64,000 nucleotides of DNA from Halomonas urumqiensis (GCF_003028575.1 NZ_PYUD01000001.1:620001-684000); one strand, 5' to 3'. Shown: positions 48,668-57,324, numbered from the stretch's first letter. The notes: generated from the letters alone by a model not told the origin. Translations and numbers: made by a program.

Positions 48668-49468
48668 GTGAAAATAAACCAGCTGCTACACAAGATCCCG
48701 TATGGCGCCGTGGTGACGACCGCCTGGCTGGCGTCACACGGCGTCACTTCGGATCAGGCGCGTAAGCTGGCCGGCAGTGGCTGGCTGCAACGCGTGGGGC
48801 ACGGCGCCTACTGCCAAGCGGGGGAGCCTCTTACTTGGGAGAGCGCTGTTTTCGCCCTGCAGGCGAGCGACGACACGGGCTTACCACCGCTTTGGCCGGG
48901 TGGCCAGACGGCCCTCGCACTGCATGGCTTTGCCCACTATCTGCCGATGGGGGAGAGCACGACACATCTGTATGGCAAGGAGGCCGCTCGACTGCCCCGA
49001 TGGTTGAGTGATGCCGAGTGGGCAGGGCGGATGGTGCTCCACTCTGAAAAGGGCCTGCCAGTGCAGCTTCCCGGTAGTTTCACTGACTACACGCCGGATG
49101 GCAGGGCCTTCAGCTTGCAGGTATCGACCCCCGAGCGAGCTGTCCTGGAGTGGATCGCCGTGACGCCGAATGCGCTGCTGTTCAGCAGTGAGCTGGTGGA
49201 CACCTTCGGCGGGCTTAACACGCTGCGCCCGCGCCGGCTGCAGGCATTGCTGGAGGGGTGCCGCTCGGTGAGAACCAAGCGGGCCTTCCTGGTGCTGGCT
49301 CGCCACGCCGGGCATGCCTGGTACGGTCGTCTGGAACCACGCCGACTGGACCTCGGCAAAGGCAAGCGGCAGCTCTGCCAGGGCGGCAAGCTGGACCGGG
49401 AATATCACGTGACAGTGCCGGAGGCGTTCCTGCATGCCGATTTAAGCTCGCCAATATTCAGAAGATGA
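48668..49468 (+). CDS. abiEi: AbiEi-family antitoxin / transcriptional repressor (type IV toxin-antitoxin)
   Basis: The 266-residue protein starts with GTG. The N-terminal winged helix reads AVVTTAWLASHGVTSDQARK then GSGWLQRVGHGAYCQAG. The larger C-terminal domain contains GGQTALALHGFAHYLPMG, LYGKEAARLPRWL and STPERAVLEWI. This is the AbiEi_3 type of abortive-infection antitoxin. The partner AbiEii nucleotidyltransferase toxin should follow and overlap, but only a 22-codon frame is present. The antitoxin is therefore an orphan, perhaps kept as an anti-addiction module or as a repressor. Confidence 0.8.
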   Translation: MKINQLLHKIPYGAVVTTAWLASHGVTSDQARKLAGSGWLQRVGHGAYCQAGEPLTWESAVFALQASDDTGLPPLWPGGQTALALHGFAHYLPMGESTTHLYGKEAARLPRWLSDAEWAGRMVLHSEKGLPVQLPGSFTDYTPDGRAFSLQVSTPERAVLEWIAVTPNALLFSSELVDTFGGLNTLRPRRLQALLEGCRSVRTKRAFLVLARHAGHAWYGRLEPRRLDLGKGKRQLCQGGKLDREYHVTVPEAFLHADLSSPIFRR

Positions 49469-49533
49469 AGCCCGACAAGCACCATCAATCGCTGGAGCTG
49501 TTGGAGCAGGCCTTGGGCAGGCTTCGCCGATGA
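49465..49533 (+). CDS. 22-codon frame coupled to abiEi (possible toxin gene remnant)
   Basis: The ATG overlaps the abiEi stop as ATGA, where the toxin gene would begin. The product MKPDKHHQSLELLEQALGRL plus two arginines then ends. It does not clearly match an AbiEii N-terminus, so the call rests on position. It may be only a chance frame. Confidence 0.2.
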   Translation: MKPDKHHQSLELLEQALGRLRR

Positions 49534-49633
49534 TGAGGCATGTCCAGGTGGTTTAACGGCCTAAGTAGACTTCTCCTTACATCCTTGAAGCGCTAGGCTG
49601 TTACGCAAAATTACGCCTGGAGCAGGCGATGAG

Positions 49634-50062
49634 ATGGCGAACAGCAGGGAAGCTCAGCTTCTGTGGGAGATCACCAAGGCCATGACAGCTTATGGCTGCA
49701 AGGCCGGCACAGCCAGCGGCTGCGACCGTAAGGGGGAGGACGTCAGCGAGCTGGAACTGCCCTACTACCGCCTCATCAAGCGTGAGGATGAACGCTTGCG
49801 CCTGGAAGTGGTCCGACCTTACTTCGGTCAGCGATGTCCGCTCGGCAGGCCCCACGACCCCGAGAAGCAGCGCTTGGCCGAGATCATCGACCGCCTCAAC
49901 GACCGGTACGGCGCAGAGGGCACCGACGCCGTGCTCGACGCCATGAGCGACCACGAGAAGTTCAGCATACCGTTGCTGAAGGAAGAGGAAACGGGCAGGC
50001 AGTTCGCGCTGTTGATCCTCAAGCTGCAGGCTAGGAGAGATAGCTATGAGCATCTATGGTAA
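49634..50062 (+). CDS. Uncharacterised protein or fragment, possible HsdR C-terminal remnant
   Basis: The frame has 142 codons with normal host-like codon use. RLAEIIDRLNDRYGAEG resembles the helical segment near the C-terminus of type I restriction subunit HsdR (usual form LSEIIxxLNxxFG). ELPYYRLIKREDERLRLEV would fit the region before it. If so, this is the 3' end of a lost hsdR and the upstream start is accidental. That fits the hsdM fragment 3 kb away. The resemblance is short, so an independent small gene cannot be excluded. Confidence 0.4.
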   Translation: MANSREAQLLWEITKAMTAYGCKAGTASGCDRKGEDVSELELPYYRLIKREDERLRLEVVRPYFGQRCPLGRPHDPEKQRLAEIIDRLNDRYGAEGTDAVLDAMSDHEKFSIPLLKEEETGRQFALLILKLQARRDSYEHLW

Positions 50063-50133
50063 GGTCATTGTGCCCCCCCTATAGCAAGCTATACTTAGCA
50101 ATATGGATAAAGGAATGAAAAAGGAGAAGAGGC

Positions 50134-50409
50134 GTGAATACTATCGAAGAGGTTAAGCAGAAAAAGAAAAGATTTAGAGATAAGTTAAAATATTCTTCCC
50201 GCACAAAGGCGTGGACTAAGGGGAAGGAAAAAGAAAGAGAAGAAGTCGCGATAGAGGAAAAGAGTAACAAAAAAATAGTTAAAAAGTTTGACTATGAGAT
50301 ACTGGATAGTGGTGGCGTGCATGTGACAGAGAGCCAGATGAGGAAAAGCTTGCGAGAAGAGGATCTTCAGGAAATGAGGGATTTCTTCAACTCAATGAAA
50401 AAAATATGA
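50134..50409 (+). CDS. Small, highly charged hypothetical protein (AT-rich insert, first gene)
   Basis: The 91-residue product is rich in Lys and Glu (KQKKKRFRDKLKYSS, KGKEKEREEVAIEEK) and probably contains coiled or disordered helix. The GTG start has a strong AAGGAG box 7 bases upstream. Base composition is far more AT-rich than the genes around it, a sign of recent transfer. It is followed after 16 bases by a membrane protein gene of the same composition, so the two form a unit. I do not recognise a family. Confidence 0.65.
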   Translation: MNTIEEVKQKKKRFRDKLKYSSRTKAWTKGKEKEREEVAIEEKSNKKIVKKFDYEILDSGGVHVTESQMRKSLREEDLQEMRDFFNSMKKI

Positions 50410-50425
50410 TAAAAGGTAAAGAGCA

Positions 50426-51331
50426 TTGATTGGGCTGCTAATTGTTCCCTTGTTGATATGTGGAATAACCTTCATGTATCACAGCCAAGGCCAATACTAC
50501 AAAATATCAACTTACCACGGATGGTTGATTTATCTTCATGCGGCTCGCTACGGATTTGCAATACTGCTAGTTGTTTTTTTAGCTTTTGACATAGCCCCGC
50601 TTTTTTTGTCCTCTTCTGCGAAGCATGCTTTTTCGGGAATCTTGGGTAGGCCAGAGCCTTTAATCCAGCAAGCAACTCAATATGTGCAGAGGCTATTTGA
50701 TTCAAAAGTGGAGGCTGATGGGTATTATTTTTATTTCTACTTAATAGTGTTTTCGATTATTTCTATTGTTGTTACAGTTGCTTCCTGTTATTTGGCGAAT
50801 TTCTTGTTCGGGAGCCGCAAAAGGAAGGAAGAAATAATACAGAGGATTTATAAGAATCACTCTGTTTCGGACTATCTCTTGCTAAGGCTTTTAAGTCTGA
50901 GAAAAAAACAGCTAGAGGAAGGTGTGCTTCCGGCGGATCTAACCTACGTGCTTGTAACAATGAACAACCGAAAGGTTTATATTGGATCAATAAAGCATAT
51001 CCCTCATCCAAATGAGGAAAGAACAAGTAGTGAAGAGTTCCTGCTTGTTCCTCACATGTCAGGATTTAGGGATGAGGAAGGCATGCGACTTGAGATAACA
51101 CATTACTACGAATACGAGAGCGTAAATAATATTAGGGAAGAAGATTCAATATCACTCCCGAAGAGTGACATAGTTACTATTGGTCCGTTCACTATAGGTA
51201 GCCATAAAAAGGTTTTGAGTCAGCACGGTGGGAGTTTGAAGAGACCAACGAAAATAGAAGGCTTCATAAAAGTTATGCCTCAAGAGGCGGCGATGACCAA
51301 GCTGGAAAGGATCTATTCAAGAGTCAAGTAA
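50426..51331 (+). CDS. Hypothetical membrane protein (AT-rich insert, second gene)
   Basis: The 301-residue product is read from a TTG with an AGGT box upstream. Hydrophobic segments lie at about 2-16, 42-61 (YGFAILLVVFLAFDIAPLFL) and 105-130 (YLIVFSIISIVVTVASCYLA). The soluble C-terminal half contains a small beta-rich domain (LTYVLVTMNNRKVYIGSIK, FLLVPHMSGFRDEEG, ITHYYEYESV). It resembles membrane-anchored proteins of small defence or phage-derived pairs in layout only. The low GC and tight coupling to the charged gene suggest a two-component accessory system of unknown function. Confidence 0.7.
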   Translation: MIGLLIVPLLICGITFMYHSQGQYYKISTYHGWLIYLHAARYGFAILLVVFLAFDIAPLFLSSSAKHAFSGILGRPEPLIQQATQYVQRLFDSKVEADGYYFYFYLIVFSIISIVVTVASCYLANFLFGSRKRKEEIIQRIYKNHSVSDYLLLRLLSLRKKQLEEGVLPADLTYVLVTMNNRKVYIGSIKHIPHPNEERTSSEEFLLVPHMSGFRDEEGMRLEITHYYEYESVNNIREEDSISLPKSDIVTIGPFTIGSHKKVLSQHGGSLKRPTKIEGFIKVMPQEAAMTKLERIYSRVK

Positions 51332-51647
51332 CTTACAAGATTGCTACTCATGAAAAATGCTTTCTATGGCGTTTTTCGATATCTCAGCCCTGAAATTTGT
51401 GTCAGTAACTACTAGCCAAGTACATAGCCACAGCATCAATATGACGTTGCTCCGCTCCTGGCGGTGAGGGCCGGGCAAACTGCGTGAGCAGGAGAGTAAT
51501 TTTTTCACTACCAAGGTAGGGAGGTTCTGTCCCCAAGGTGGCTCTAGCTATAGGCGTATCGGGACACATGACAAGCCACATGTCCCGCTAAAAACACCCA
51601 TCGTTGAGCTATTGGGACATATGGGACACCGTAGGGGAGTAATCACG
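51332..51647. other. Intergenic stretch with inverted repeats
   Basis: No gene is supported. CTCCTG (51455-51460) pairs with CAGGAG (51489-51494) ahead of a T-rich run, a weak terminator candidate for the AT-rich pair. CGGGACA (51560-51566) pairs with TGTCCCG (51581-51587), and the same GGGACA word occurs again at 51614-51631. These could be an operator for the next small gene. Confidence 0.35.
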
Positions 51648-51893
51648 ATGACACTTGACGAAATTCAACAGGGGGTGCTCAACCACTGGTTGGTACAGCA
51701 CCGGAAAGCACTATTCCGGCTGACCCCGGTGCAGATCCAGAGCGAGTCGATGGGGTCCGCCCGTCTCGCGAGACAGGAGATGGACAGCCTGATAGCGATC
51801 GGTCTGGACAAGGCGACGGCCTGGAGCGAGGCGATGTGGCTGGTGCTCCAGGCGCCGCCAACACCGGAGGAGGTGGATGAGGGGGCAGGGTAG
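51648..51893 (+). CDS. Small hypothetical protein
   Basis: The 81-residue product begins MTLDEIQQGVLNHWLVQHR; a GGGGAG box lies 8 bases before the ATG. The middle is helical (SARLARQEMDSLIAIGLDKATAWSEAM, read as SARLARQEMDSLIAIGL and DKATAWSEAM). The end is acidic. No family is recognised. It lies just inside the right att copy and may be an island accessory gene. Confidence 0.55.
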   Translation: MTLDEIQQGVLNHWLVQHRKALFRLTPVQIQSESMGSARLARQEMDSLIAIGLDKATAWSEAMWLVLQAPPTPEEVDEGAG

Positions 51894-51996
51894 TCATTCT
51901 TTGTTCTTTGTAGTCATGACTTGACGAACGCCGGGCAAGACTTGCTGGAGACTGTGGCATGGTGTGCTATACGGTAGCATCCAAGCGCATTTTTAG

Positions 51997-52017
51997 ATGT
52001 TGGTAGGAATGTTGGTA
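51997..52017. repeat. Direct repeat ATGTTGGTA x2 beside attR
   Basis: ATGTTGGTA occurs at 51997-52005 and 52009-52017, 48 bases before the right att copy. Paired short repeats at this distance from an att core look like integrase arm sites. They differ from the GGGGGCAT words at the left end. Confidence 0.4.
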
Positions 52018-52064
52018 AAAAAACATGTGATCATCGCAACTCATTGATATTAAAGGTTGTTCAT

Positions 52065-52113
52065 GGACTCATAATCCCTTGCTCACTATTTCTAGTCCAG
52101 CTGGGCCCACCAA
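52065..52113 (+). repeat. attR: duplicated tRNA 3' end, right end of the genomic island
   Basis: The 49-base stretch matches the 3' part of the tRNA gene with 5 substitutions, which destroy the T-arm pairing. No tRNA 5' half precedes it, so it is not a functional tRNA. Together with the left copy it brackets about 48 kb. Confidence 0.75.
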
Positions 52114-52224
52114 GAATCAAGTAGTTACGCTTGCTTACCTCTCTCCGAGTACAGTCCTAGACTGAACCTGGCTGCATTCAGCTAACACGGTTTATTGACA
52201 GTGCCCTTATTGTTTTCGACCCCT

Positions 52225-52506
52225 TTATGCAGGTGGCCAATGGCGAGCCGTATGCACCACGCTTAGTACACGTACTTGTTCTCCTACAATGTCATATACC
52301 AGCATGTAGCTAGGATGGATGACCAGTTCTCGGGTGCCCGAGACCCGCCCTGGCCTTCCGCTGTCAGAATGATCTAACAACATGGTGGCTTTCTCGGAAA
52401 ACAGCTCATCGATAGCCAAGGCCGCTATCGGGTTTTCTGACTCGATATAATCGTAAATGTCGTCACGATCCTGTATGGCCTCTGTTGTCCAGACCAGCTC
52501 CATCAT
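52225..52506 (-). CDS. RelE/ParE-type toxin
   Basis: The 93-residue product has the ParE/RelE plasmid-stabilisation fold: LVWTTEAIQDRDDIYDYIES, then GRPGRVSGTRELVIHPSYML and YDIVGEQVRVLSVVHTARHWP. The terminal RVLSVVHTAR-type strand is a family hallmark. Its ATG overlaps the antitoxin stop (ATGA), with the antitoxin first. Targets are gyrase for ParE members or mRNA for RelE members; which applies cannot be told. It lies just outside the island's right end. Confidence 0.88.
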   Translation of the reverse strand: MMELVWTTEAIQDRDDIYDYIESENPIAALAIDELFSEKATMLLDHSDSGRPGRVSGTRELVIHPSYMLVYDIVGEQVRVLSVVHTARHWPPA

Positions 52507-52787
52507 TTAGCCTTCGCCAGACGGGCACGGGTAGCGGCCCGGCGGGCTGCAAACCTGGCTTCCACATCGGCGGCCGGGATAAGGTTCCCGGCTTCCGCGG
52601 AGGCTTGTGACTGTTCTACCTTGGCCATCAGCCAGGCGTCATAATCAGGTGCCTCCTGCTGCTCCACGTAGTGGCGCATGAAGTCGCGCAGAAGCTGTGC
52701 TGCGGTGCGGTCGTGGGCCTTGGCTGCACTGGCAAATTCCGCTTTCAGGTCTTCGTCGACCCGAAAGGTGAAGGTAGCATCGCTCAT
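52503..52787 (-). CDS. Ribbon-helix-helix antitoxin (RelB/ParD-like)
   Basis: The 94-residue protein starts at the ATG with GGAGG about 5 bases upstream, not at the longer frame start. The N-terminal TFTFRVDEDLKAEFASAAKA is a ribbon-helix-helix DNA-binding pattern, followed by RTAAQLLRDFMRHYVEQQE. The Arg/Ala-rich C-terminal helix (ARFAARRAATRARLAKAK) would wrap the toxin. It is translationally coupled to the toxin and likely autoregulates the pair. Confidence 0.88.
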   Translation of the reverse strand: MSDATFTFRVDEDLKAEFASAAKAHDRTAAQLLRDFMRHYVEQQEAPDYDAWLMAKVEQSQASAEAGNLIPAADVEARFAARRAATRARLAKAK

Positions 52788-53060
52788 GACACCCTCCTCA
52801 TGTGTTACACGGTAATCACAGAGTAGCACACCAGGTGCGCCAAGCATCCACCTGCGCCTGGTTGAATACCCTCGTTCTCCCTCCGCGCATCCTTACGCTT
52901 GCTGCAGTCTACCCGCTTCATCAGGCGGTCTGCTGGGGGATGTGGTGCGCCTCGGTTGGTACCTTATGCTGAATCTGCCGGGCGGGGGCTTGGTGAGCCT
53001 TGATCGATTCGCGGGACGGCGACAGGATGCCTTATGGGGCCCCTTCCGGAGATGTCGGCC

Positions 53061-54815
53061 ATGCGTATCCTGGTGTGTTTGGTCGTTGCCTGTCTCAGCC
53101 TTCCGGCTCAGGCATTTTTCTTTCCGTTCGGCGGGGTTTCCAGGGACAAGGGGGTGCTGAGTAGCACGCCCCTGTTCGAGCCGACAGAGGGGCTTGCGCT
53201 TTTCAACGACAACTCGCTGGCGGCGAATTTCTCCTATGACGTCCCCGAGAGTGGGCACCTACGGCGACGCGCCACACGCCATGACCCGCCGCTGCAGATC
53301 GAAGCGTACCGCCTGGTGGCGGAGGGTGGCCGCTATCGCGCCGAACCCGTCGGGGCGTCGCTTGATGGGAGTGACGGTGGTGGCCTTGTAGTCATGGATG
53401 CCAGCGACTTGCCCTACCAGGGGCGTGCCTTTTCCATTCACTCATCGGGCGAGGGCGCCGGCCGCTTGATCCTGCAGGTTGAACCGCACGAACCCGGTGG
53501 TGATGTCGAATACTTCCTGGGCTATGCGTATTGGCTCAATGACAGCCCTGACCTTTACCGCTTGCACCATCAGACCAAGATATTGAGTACCTATGCGGAG
53601 ACGGCGGCGGAAGGGCTTGAAGGCGCGATCGAGATAAATGCCCTCGATGGTGTGAGAGTCGACGACCGGGCGACGCTGCTTGCCTTCCTCAAGGCTTACA
53701 ATGCCAAGCACCAGAGCATCTTTGGAAACACGACCGATTCCCCGAGCACGCTCGCCAACCTGATCGTGGCGGCCCGCAGTGACACGGCGCAACGCGACCT
53801 GGTGCGCATGATCAACGAGCAGGCCTGCCTGCTCATGGCGGCAAGCCCTTACGAACACCTGAGGCCGATGGGGGCCGGCGTTCCTCATGGGATTGAACGG
53901 GCCGACATGCGTGCCGAGGCGGCGGACCAGGCCTGCCGGGCGGCGCTGCGCTTCGGGGCGGATAGCCAGAGCGTGCGCTACGCGACCTATCGGGCCGGCA
54001 CCGAAGCCAGTACCCGCGCAGGCACTACCGATCGCCTGGCGGCGCTCAGGGCCGAACTGGAAACGTTGGCGGGTGAAGGTCACCTTGCAGCCCGCACGGA
54101 TTTCGCGCTACTGAACCTGGGGCATTTCGGCGTTCCGGCCGATCTCGACAAGGTCCGCGACATGCTTCTGGCTGAACATGGTCGCGGCAATCCTGTCGCT
54201 TCCTATTTTCTCGGTCTCTCGATTGTCGACGGGTTTCTGCCCACCGAGGACAAGGCCCAGGGGCTGCCGTATCTGGAGGCCGCCGCCGAGGGCGGTGTCG
54301 ATCGCGCCCATTGGATGATCGGCATCCATCATCTGCGGCAACAAACACCGCAAGGCGTCGAAGCGGCGTTCCGCTCGTTCACCAAGGGCGTGGAGGAAGA
54401 CGAGCCAAGGTCGATGATTGCCGCCGCCGACATGTATTTCGCCGGAAGAGGCATCGAACGGCAGCCCGACAAGGCATTCGAACTCTATCGCGATGCCACA
54501 CGGATGGAAGAGATCGATCGTGCGCTCTATATGATGGGCTACATGAAGCTCCACGGGATCGGAACTTTCAAACTGCTGGAAAGTGCGCGCGAGTTCCTCG
54601 AGGGGGCGGTCGCGCGTGGCTACGAGGCCGCCAAATCCGAGCTTGGCTACATGTACCTTGCCGGCTTGGGTGGAGAGCGCGATATCGAGACCGGAGAGGC
54701 GTACCTGAACGAGGCGAGCCAGGCGGGCGTGCTCTCGGCGGAGCATTACCGCAAGCGGTACCAGGCCGAACAGGCGAACGAGTTGGCGCAAAGCCAGGCG
54801 ACGCCTGATCAGTAG
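53061..54815 (+). CDS. Secreted Sel1-repeat protein
   Basis: The 584-residue product is read from the ATG that has GGAG 9 bases upstream. It begins with a clear signal peptide (MRILVCLVVACLSLPAQA, cleavage after residue 18). The first 300 residues show no recognised domain. The C-terminal part carries tetratrico-like Sel1 repeats: ASYFLGLSIVDGF, AHWMIGIHHL, SMIAAADMYFAGRGI, ALYMMGYMKLHGIG and AKSELGYMYLAGLGG. Sel1 proteins are periplasmic scaffolds for protein contacts. It stands alone upstream of the injection-system cluster, and a functional link is only possible. Confidence 0.82.
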   Translation: MRILVCLVVACLSLPAQAFFFPFGGVSRDKGVLSSTPLFEPTEGLALFNDNSLAANFSYDVPESGHLRRRATRHDPPLQIEAYRLVAEGGRYRAEPVGASLDGSDGGGLVVMDASDLPYQGRAFSIHSSGEGAGRLILQVEPHEPGGDVEYFLGYAYWLNDSPDLYRLHHQTKILSTYAETAAEGLEGAIEINALDGVRVDDRATLLAFLKAYNAKHQSIFGNTTDSPSTLANLIVAARSDTAQRDLVRMINEQACLLMAASPYEHLRPMGAGVPHGIERADMRAEAADQACRAALRFGADSQSVRYATYRAGTEASTRAGTTDRLAALRAELETLAGEGHLAARTDFALLNLGHFGVPADLDKVRDMLLAEHGRGNPVASYFLGLSIVDGFLPTEDKAQGLPYLEAAAEGGVDRAHWMIGIHHLRQQTPQGVEAAFRSFTKGVEEDEPRSMIAAADMYFAGRGIERQPDKAFELYRDATRMEEIDRALYMMGYMKLHGIGTFKLLESAREFLEGAVARGYEAAKSELGYMYLAGLGGERDIETGEAYLNEASQAGVLSAEHYRKRYQAEQANELAQSQATPDQ

Positions 54816-55686
54816 GCTGCTGCTGCCCCGCCAGGCCCAGGCAACACTTCGCTCGCCCATGACTCTTCATGAGTGATCAGTCGCTGGAAATGTCCACACT
54901 ATGGCGAGATGTCACCAATAAGCGTGGGTGAGTTTATTGGATTATTTCATCCTACGATCCCCGGGTTTTTTCTTCATTCCTGACAACTCAGAGCACCTGT
55001 TCAGGTATTGATACCTGGCTCGACATAGCGATGGGTATTTGGCACCCTGGTGGTGCTCCACAATGATATTGACCCAAACCGTCCGGCGGTCGCATCGGAT
55101 GAGACGGCTCATGCTGGTTGCTTGGCTTTTTATGCTGACGCTATTGATGTGCGGATATGACGCTGGAAATTCTCTGAGTCTAGCCGCATGAGAGAAGGCG
55201 TCACTGCCGTGTCGGTTGCCCGTCGTGTGGCTATGATGAAGGTAAGCAATTGATTCAGCATGGTTAATAATCCGTTTTTATCTTTTTTAGTTATTCCTGA
55301 TATTGTTTGTGGGCTAAATAGTGATGATGTTTTTTGACAAGGCTGTCTGACTCTTCTAATCATTACATTTGAAGACGTTGATAGTGACATTCTTCGCCAT
55401 GGCGATTTCCAAACGGTGCTCCACTGCGTTGCGGTGGAAGTCACACGCTTGTTTATTGCCTTCGCACATCGTCGCGGTAGATCGTCGCGTAGATCGTCGC
55501 GTAGATCGTCGCGAAAGTTTGTCAGCATTCTGTCTGGTGGGGCGCCAGGGTTTAGTGGCTGGGAAAATGACGGCTGATAGGGTTGCTCGCTGGTCGGCCC
55601 TGTCACCAAATGGAAAATGACTCTGAATCGGGCATTGGTGGGGTGTGCGGTGCTTTTGCCTTGTTCGGATAATCGGAGGCAACCGC
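54816..55686. other. 870-base gene-free stretch upstream of the injection-system genes
   Basis: No convincing coding frame is seen on either strand. The centre is clearly more AT-rich than the flanks. A 12-base unit GTAGATCGTCGC is repeated three times in tandem at 55477-55512. The stretch probably contains the regulatory region of the rightward cluster. No clear promoter boxes were identified. Confidence 0.5.
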
Positions 55687-57267
55687 ATGTCAAGCTATCT
55701 TACCCCGGGGGTTTATATCGAAGAAATCCCCAGTGGCGCTCGCCCGGTCGAGGGCGTGCCCACCTCCATCACGGCCTTCGTGGGGACGCCGTATCGGGGG
55801 CCCGCCAACGAGGCGTTGTTTATCGGCAGTTGGGATGATTACGTTTCTCAGTTTTCCGACCCTACTTCGTCAAGTGGTGTCAATAATGATACCGATAGCG
55901 CCGGCAATTTGACGGACACGATGGCGTTGGCTGTTCGCGCATTTTTCCAGAATGGTGGGCAACAGGCCTACATTTGCCGTGTCACCAGCACTAACCCGAC
56001 ATCCCCGGCCGCCGCTTCCGTCACCCTGGGCGATGGGACGAATGATGTGCTGACGGTAACCGCGACCAGTGAAGGGGATTGGGCTGAAGATCTCTATGTC
56101 TTGATTGAAAACACACCACTTAGTGGAACATTCAGCCTATCCATCGGCACTCGGGATGGTGATGATTTCACGGCCATCGCCGGTGAGGTGTTCAACGATG
56201 TCAGCATGACGCCATCCGACGATAACTTCGTGGAAAAGGCCATCAATGGCGGCTCCAGGCTGGTGAACGTTGCCATCGAGGAGGGGGCCACCAATGGCCC
56301 CGAAGACAACAACACTGATACCACCCCCGGCGCCCAGTTGACCGGCGGCGAAGCCGCTGATCCCGATGCCGGTGATTACACCAGCTTTTACGATTCCAAG
56401 CTGAGAAAAGTGCGTGATTTCTCGATCATGGTGCTCCCTGGTCGCTATTGGACCCAGGATGCCACGGCTGCCGATAGCGGTAACGAATACATCAACAATA
56501 CCCTGGCATTTTGTGAAAGGCATGGCCGTGCCGTTCTTATCGTGGATCCGCCCAGGGATACCGAACTGGATTCGTCAACGGACGTCACCAACCTGGTGCT
56601 GCCGACATCGACATATTCCGCGCTCTATTACCCCTGGGTGACCGTTCGAAACCCCATCCATGATCCTGACAAGAACCCGACCGCGCCCTCCACGATTCAT
56701 ATACAGCCGTCATCCATCGCGGCCGGCTTGTGGACGCAAACGGATGGTCGTCGAGGTGTGTGGAAAGCGCCGGCAGGTGTCGAGGCGAGGGTCAGCGCGG
56801 CGGGGTTGCAATACAACGCGGAAGACCTCGAGCAAAGCTTCTTGAATCCCCTGGGCGTTAACTGCATCCGCAACCGTGCCGGCTACGGCCGCGTTGTCTG
56901 GGGCGCCCGCACGCTGGCGACCAAGGCTAGCCCCGAGTGGCGGTATGTGCCGGTTCGCCGGACGGCCATCTTCATCGAGCAAAGCATCTACAACGGCATT
57001 CAATGGGCGGTATTCGAACCCAATGCCGACCCCTTGTGGAGTTCCCTTCGCGTGAATATCGGTTCCTTCATGAACAGCCTGTTTCGCGCCGGTGCCTTCC
57101 AGGGAACCACTGCGAACGACGCTTACTTCGTGCGATGCGGCCTGGGCGATACCATGACGCAGGGTGATATCGACAGGGGTCAGGTGATCATTATCGTCGG
57201 TTTTGCGCCGGTGAAACCGGCCGAATTCGTCATCTTGCGCATACAGCAGAAAGTCAATCAACAATAA
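55687..57267 (+). CDS. eCIS contractile sheath protein (Afp2/Pvc2-like, phage tail sheath family)
   Basis: The 526-residue protein starts at the ATG that has GGAGG 7 bases upstream. The N-terminus YLTPGVYIEEIPSGARPVEG and TAFVGTPYRG are diagnostic of tail sheaths. The C-terminal core contains VPVRRTAIFIEQSIYNGIQW, FEPNADPLWSSLR and the final strand VIIIVGFAPVKPAEFVIL that links neighbouring subunits. The middle 200 residues (Gly/Asp/Thr-rich, DNNTDTTPGAQLTGG) form the variable outer domain. It forms the spring-like sheath that drives the inner tube. Only one sheath gene is seen in the window, whereas Afp has three. Confidence 0.95.
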   Translation: MSSYLTPGVYIEEIPSGARPVEGVPTSITAFVGTPYRGPANEALFIGSWDDYVSQFSDPTSSSGVNNDTDSAGNLTDTMALAVRAFFQNGGQQAYICRVTSTNPTSPAAASVTLGDGTNDVLTVTATSEGDWAEDLYVLIENTPLSGTFSLSIGTRDGDDFTAIAGEVFNDVSMTPSDDNFVEKAINGGSRLVNVAIEEGATNGPEDNNTDTTPGAQLTGGEAADPDAGDYTSFYDSKLRKVRDFSIMVLPGRYWTQDATAADSGNEYINNTLAFCERHGRAVLIVDPPRDTELDSSTDVTNLVLPTSTYSALYYPWVTVRNPIHDPDKNPTAPSTIHIQPSSIAAGLWTQTDGRRGVWKAPAGVEARVSAAGLQYNAEDLEQSFLNPLGVNCIRNRAGYGRVVWGARTLATKASPEWRYVPVRRTAIFIEQSIYNGIQWAVFEPNADPLWSSLRVNIGSFMNSLFRAGAFQGTTANDAYFVRCGLGDTMTQGDIDRGQVIIIVGFAPVKPAEFVILRIQQKVNQQ

Positions 57268-57324
57268 TGTATTCGAGGTGCCGGTCATTGACCTTCCGGC
57301 ATCGGCTGGCGAAGGAGAACCGTT

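Noticed and set aside
52039-52115. Second tRNA gene
   Set aside because: Only the 3' half matches. The D arm and 5' acceptor strand are absent and the T arm is mismatched, so it is an att duplicate.
55130-55693. Minus-strand 187-codon frame with DDLRDDLRDDL repeats upstream of the sheath gene
   Set aside because: The repeated residues come from the 12-base DNA repeat. The frame has no plausible ribosome site or domain and overlaps the sheath leader.
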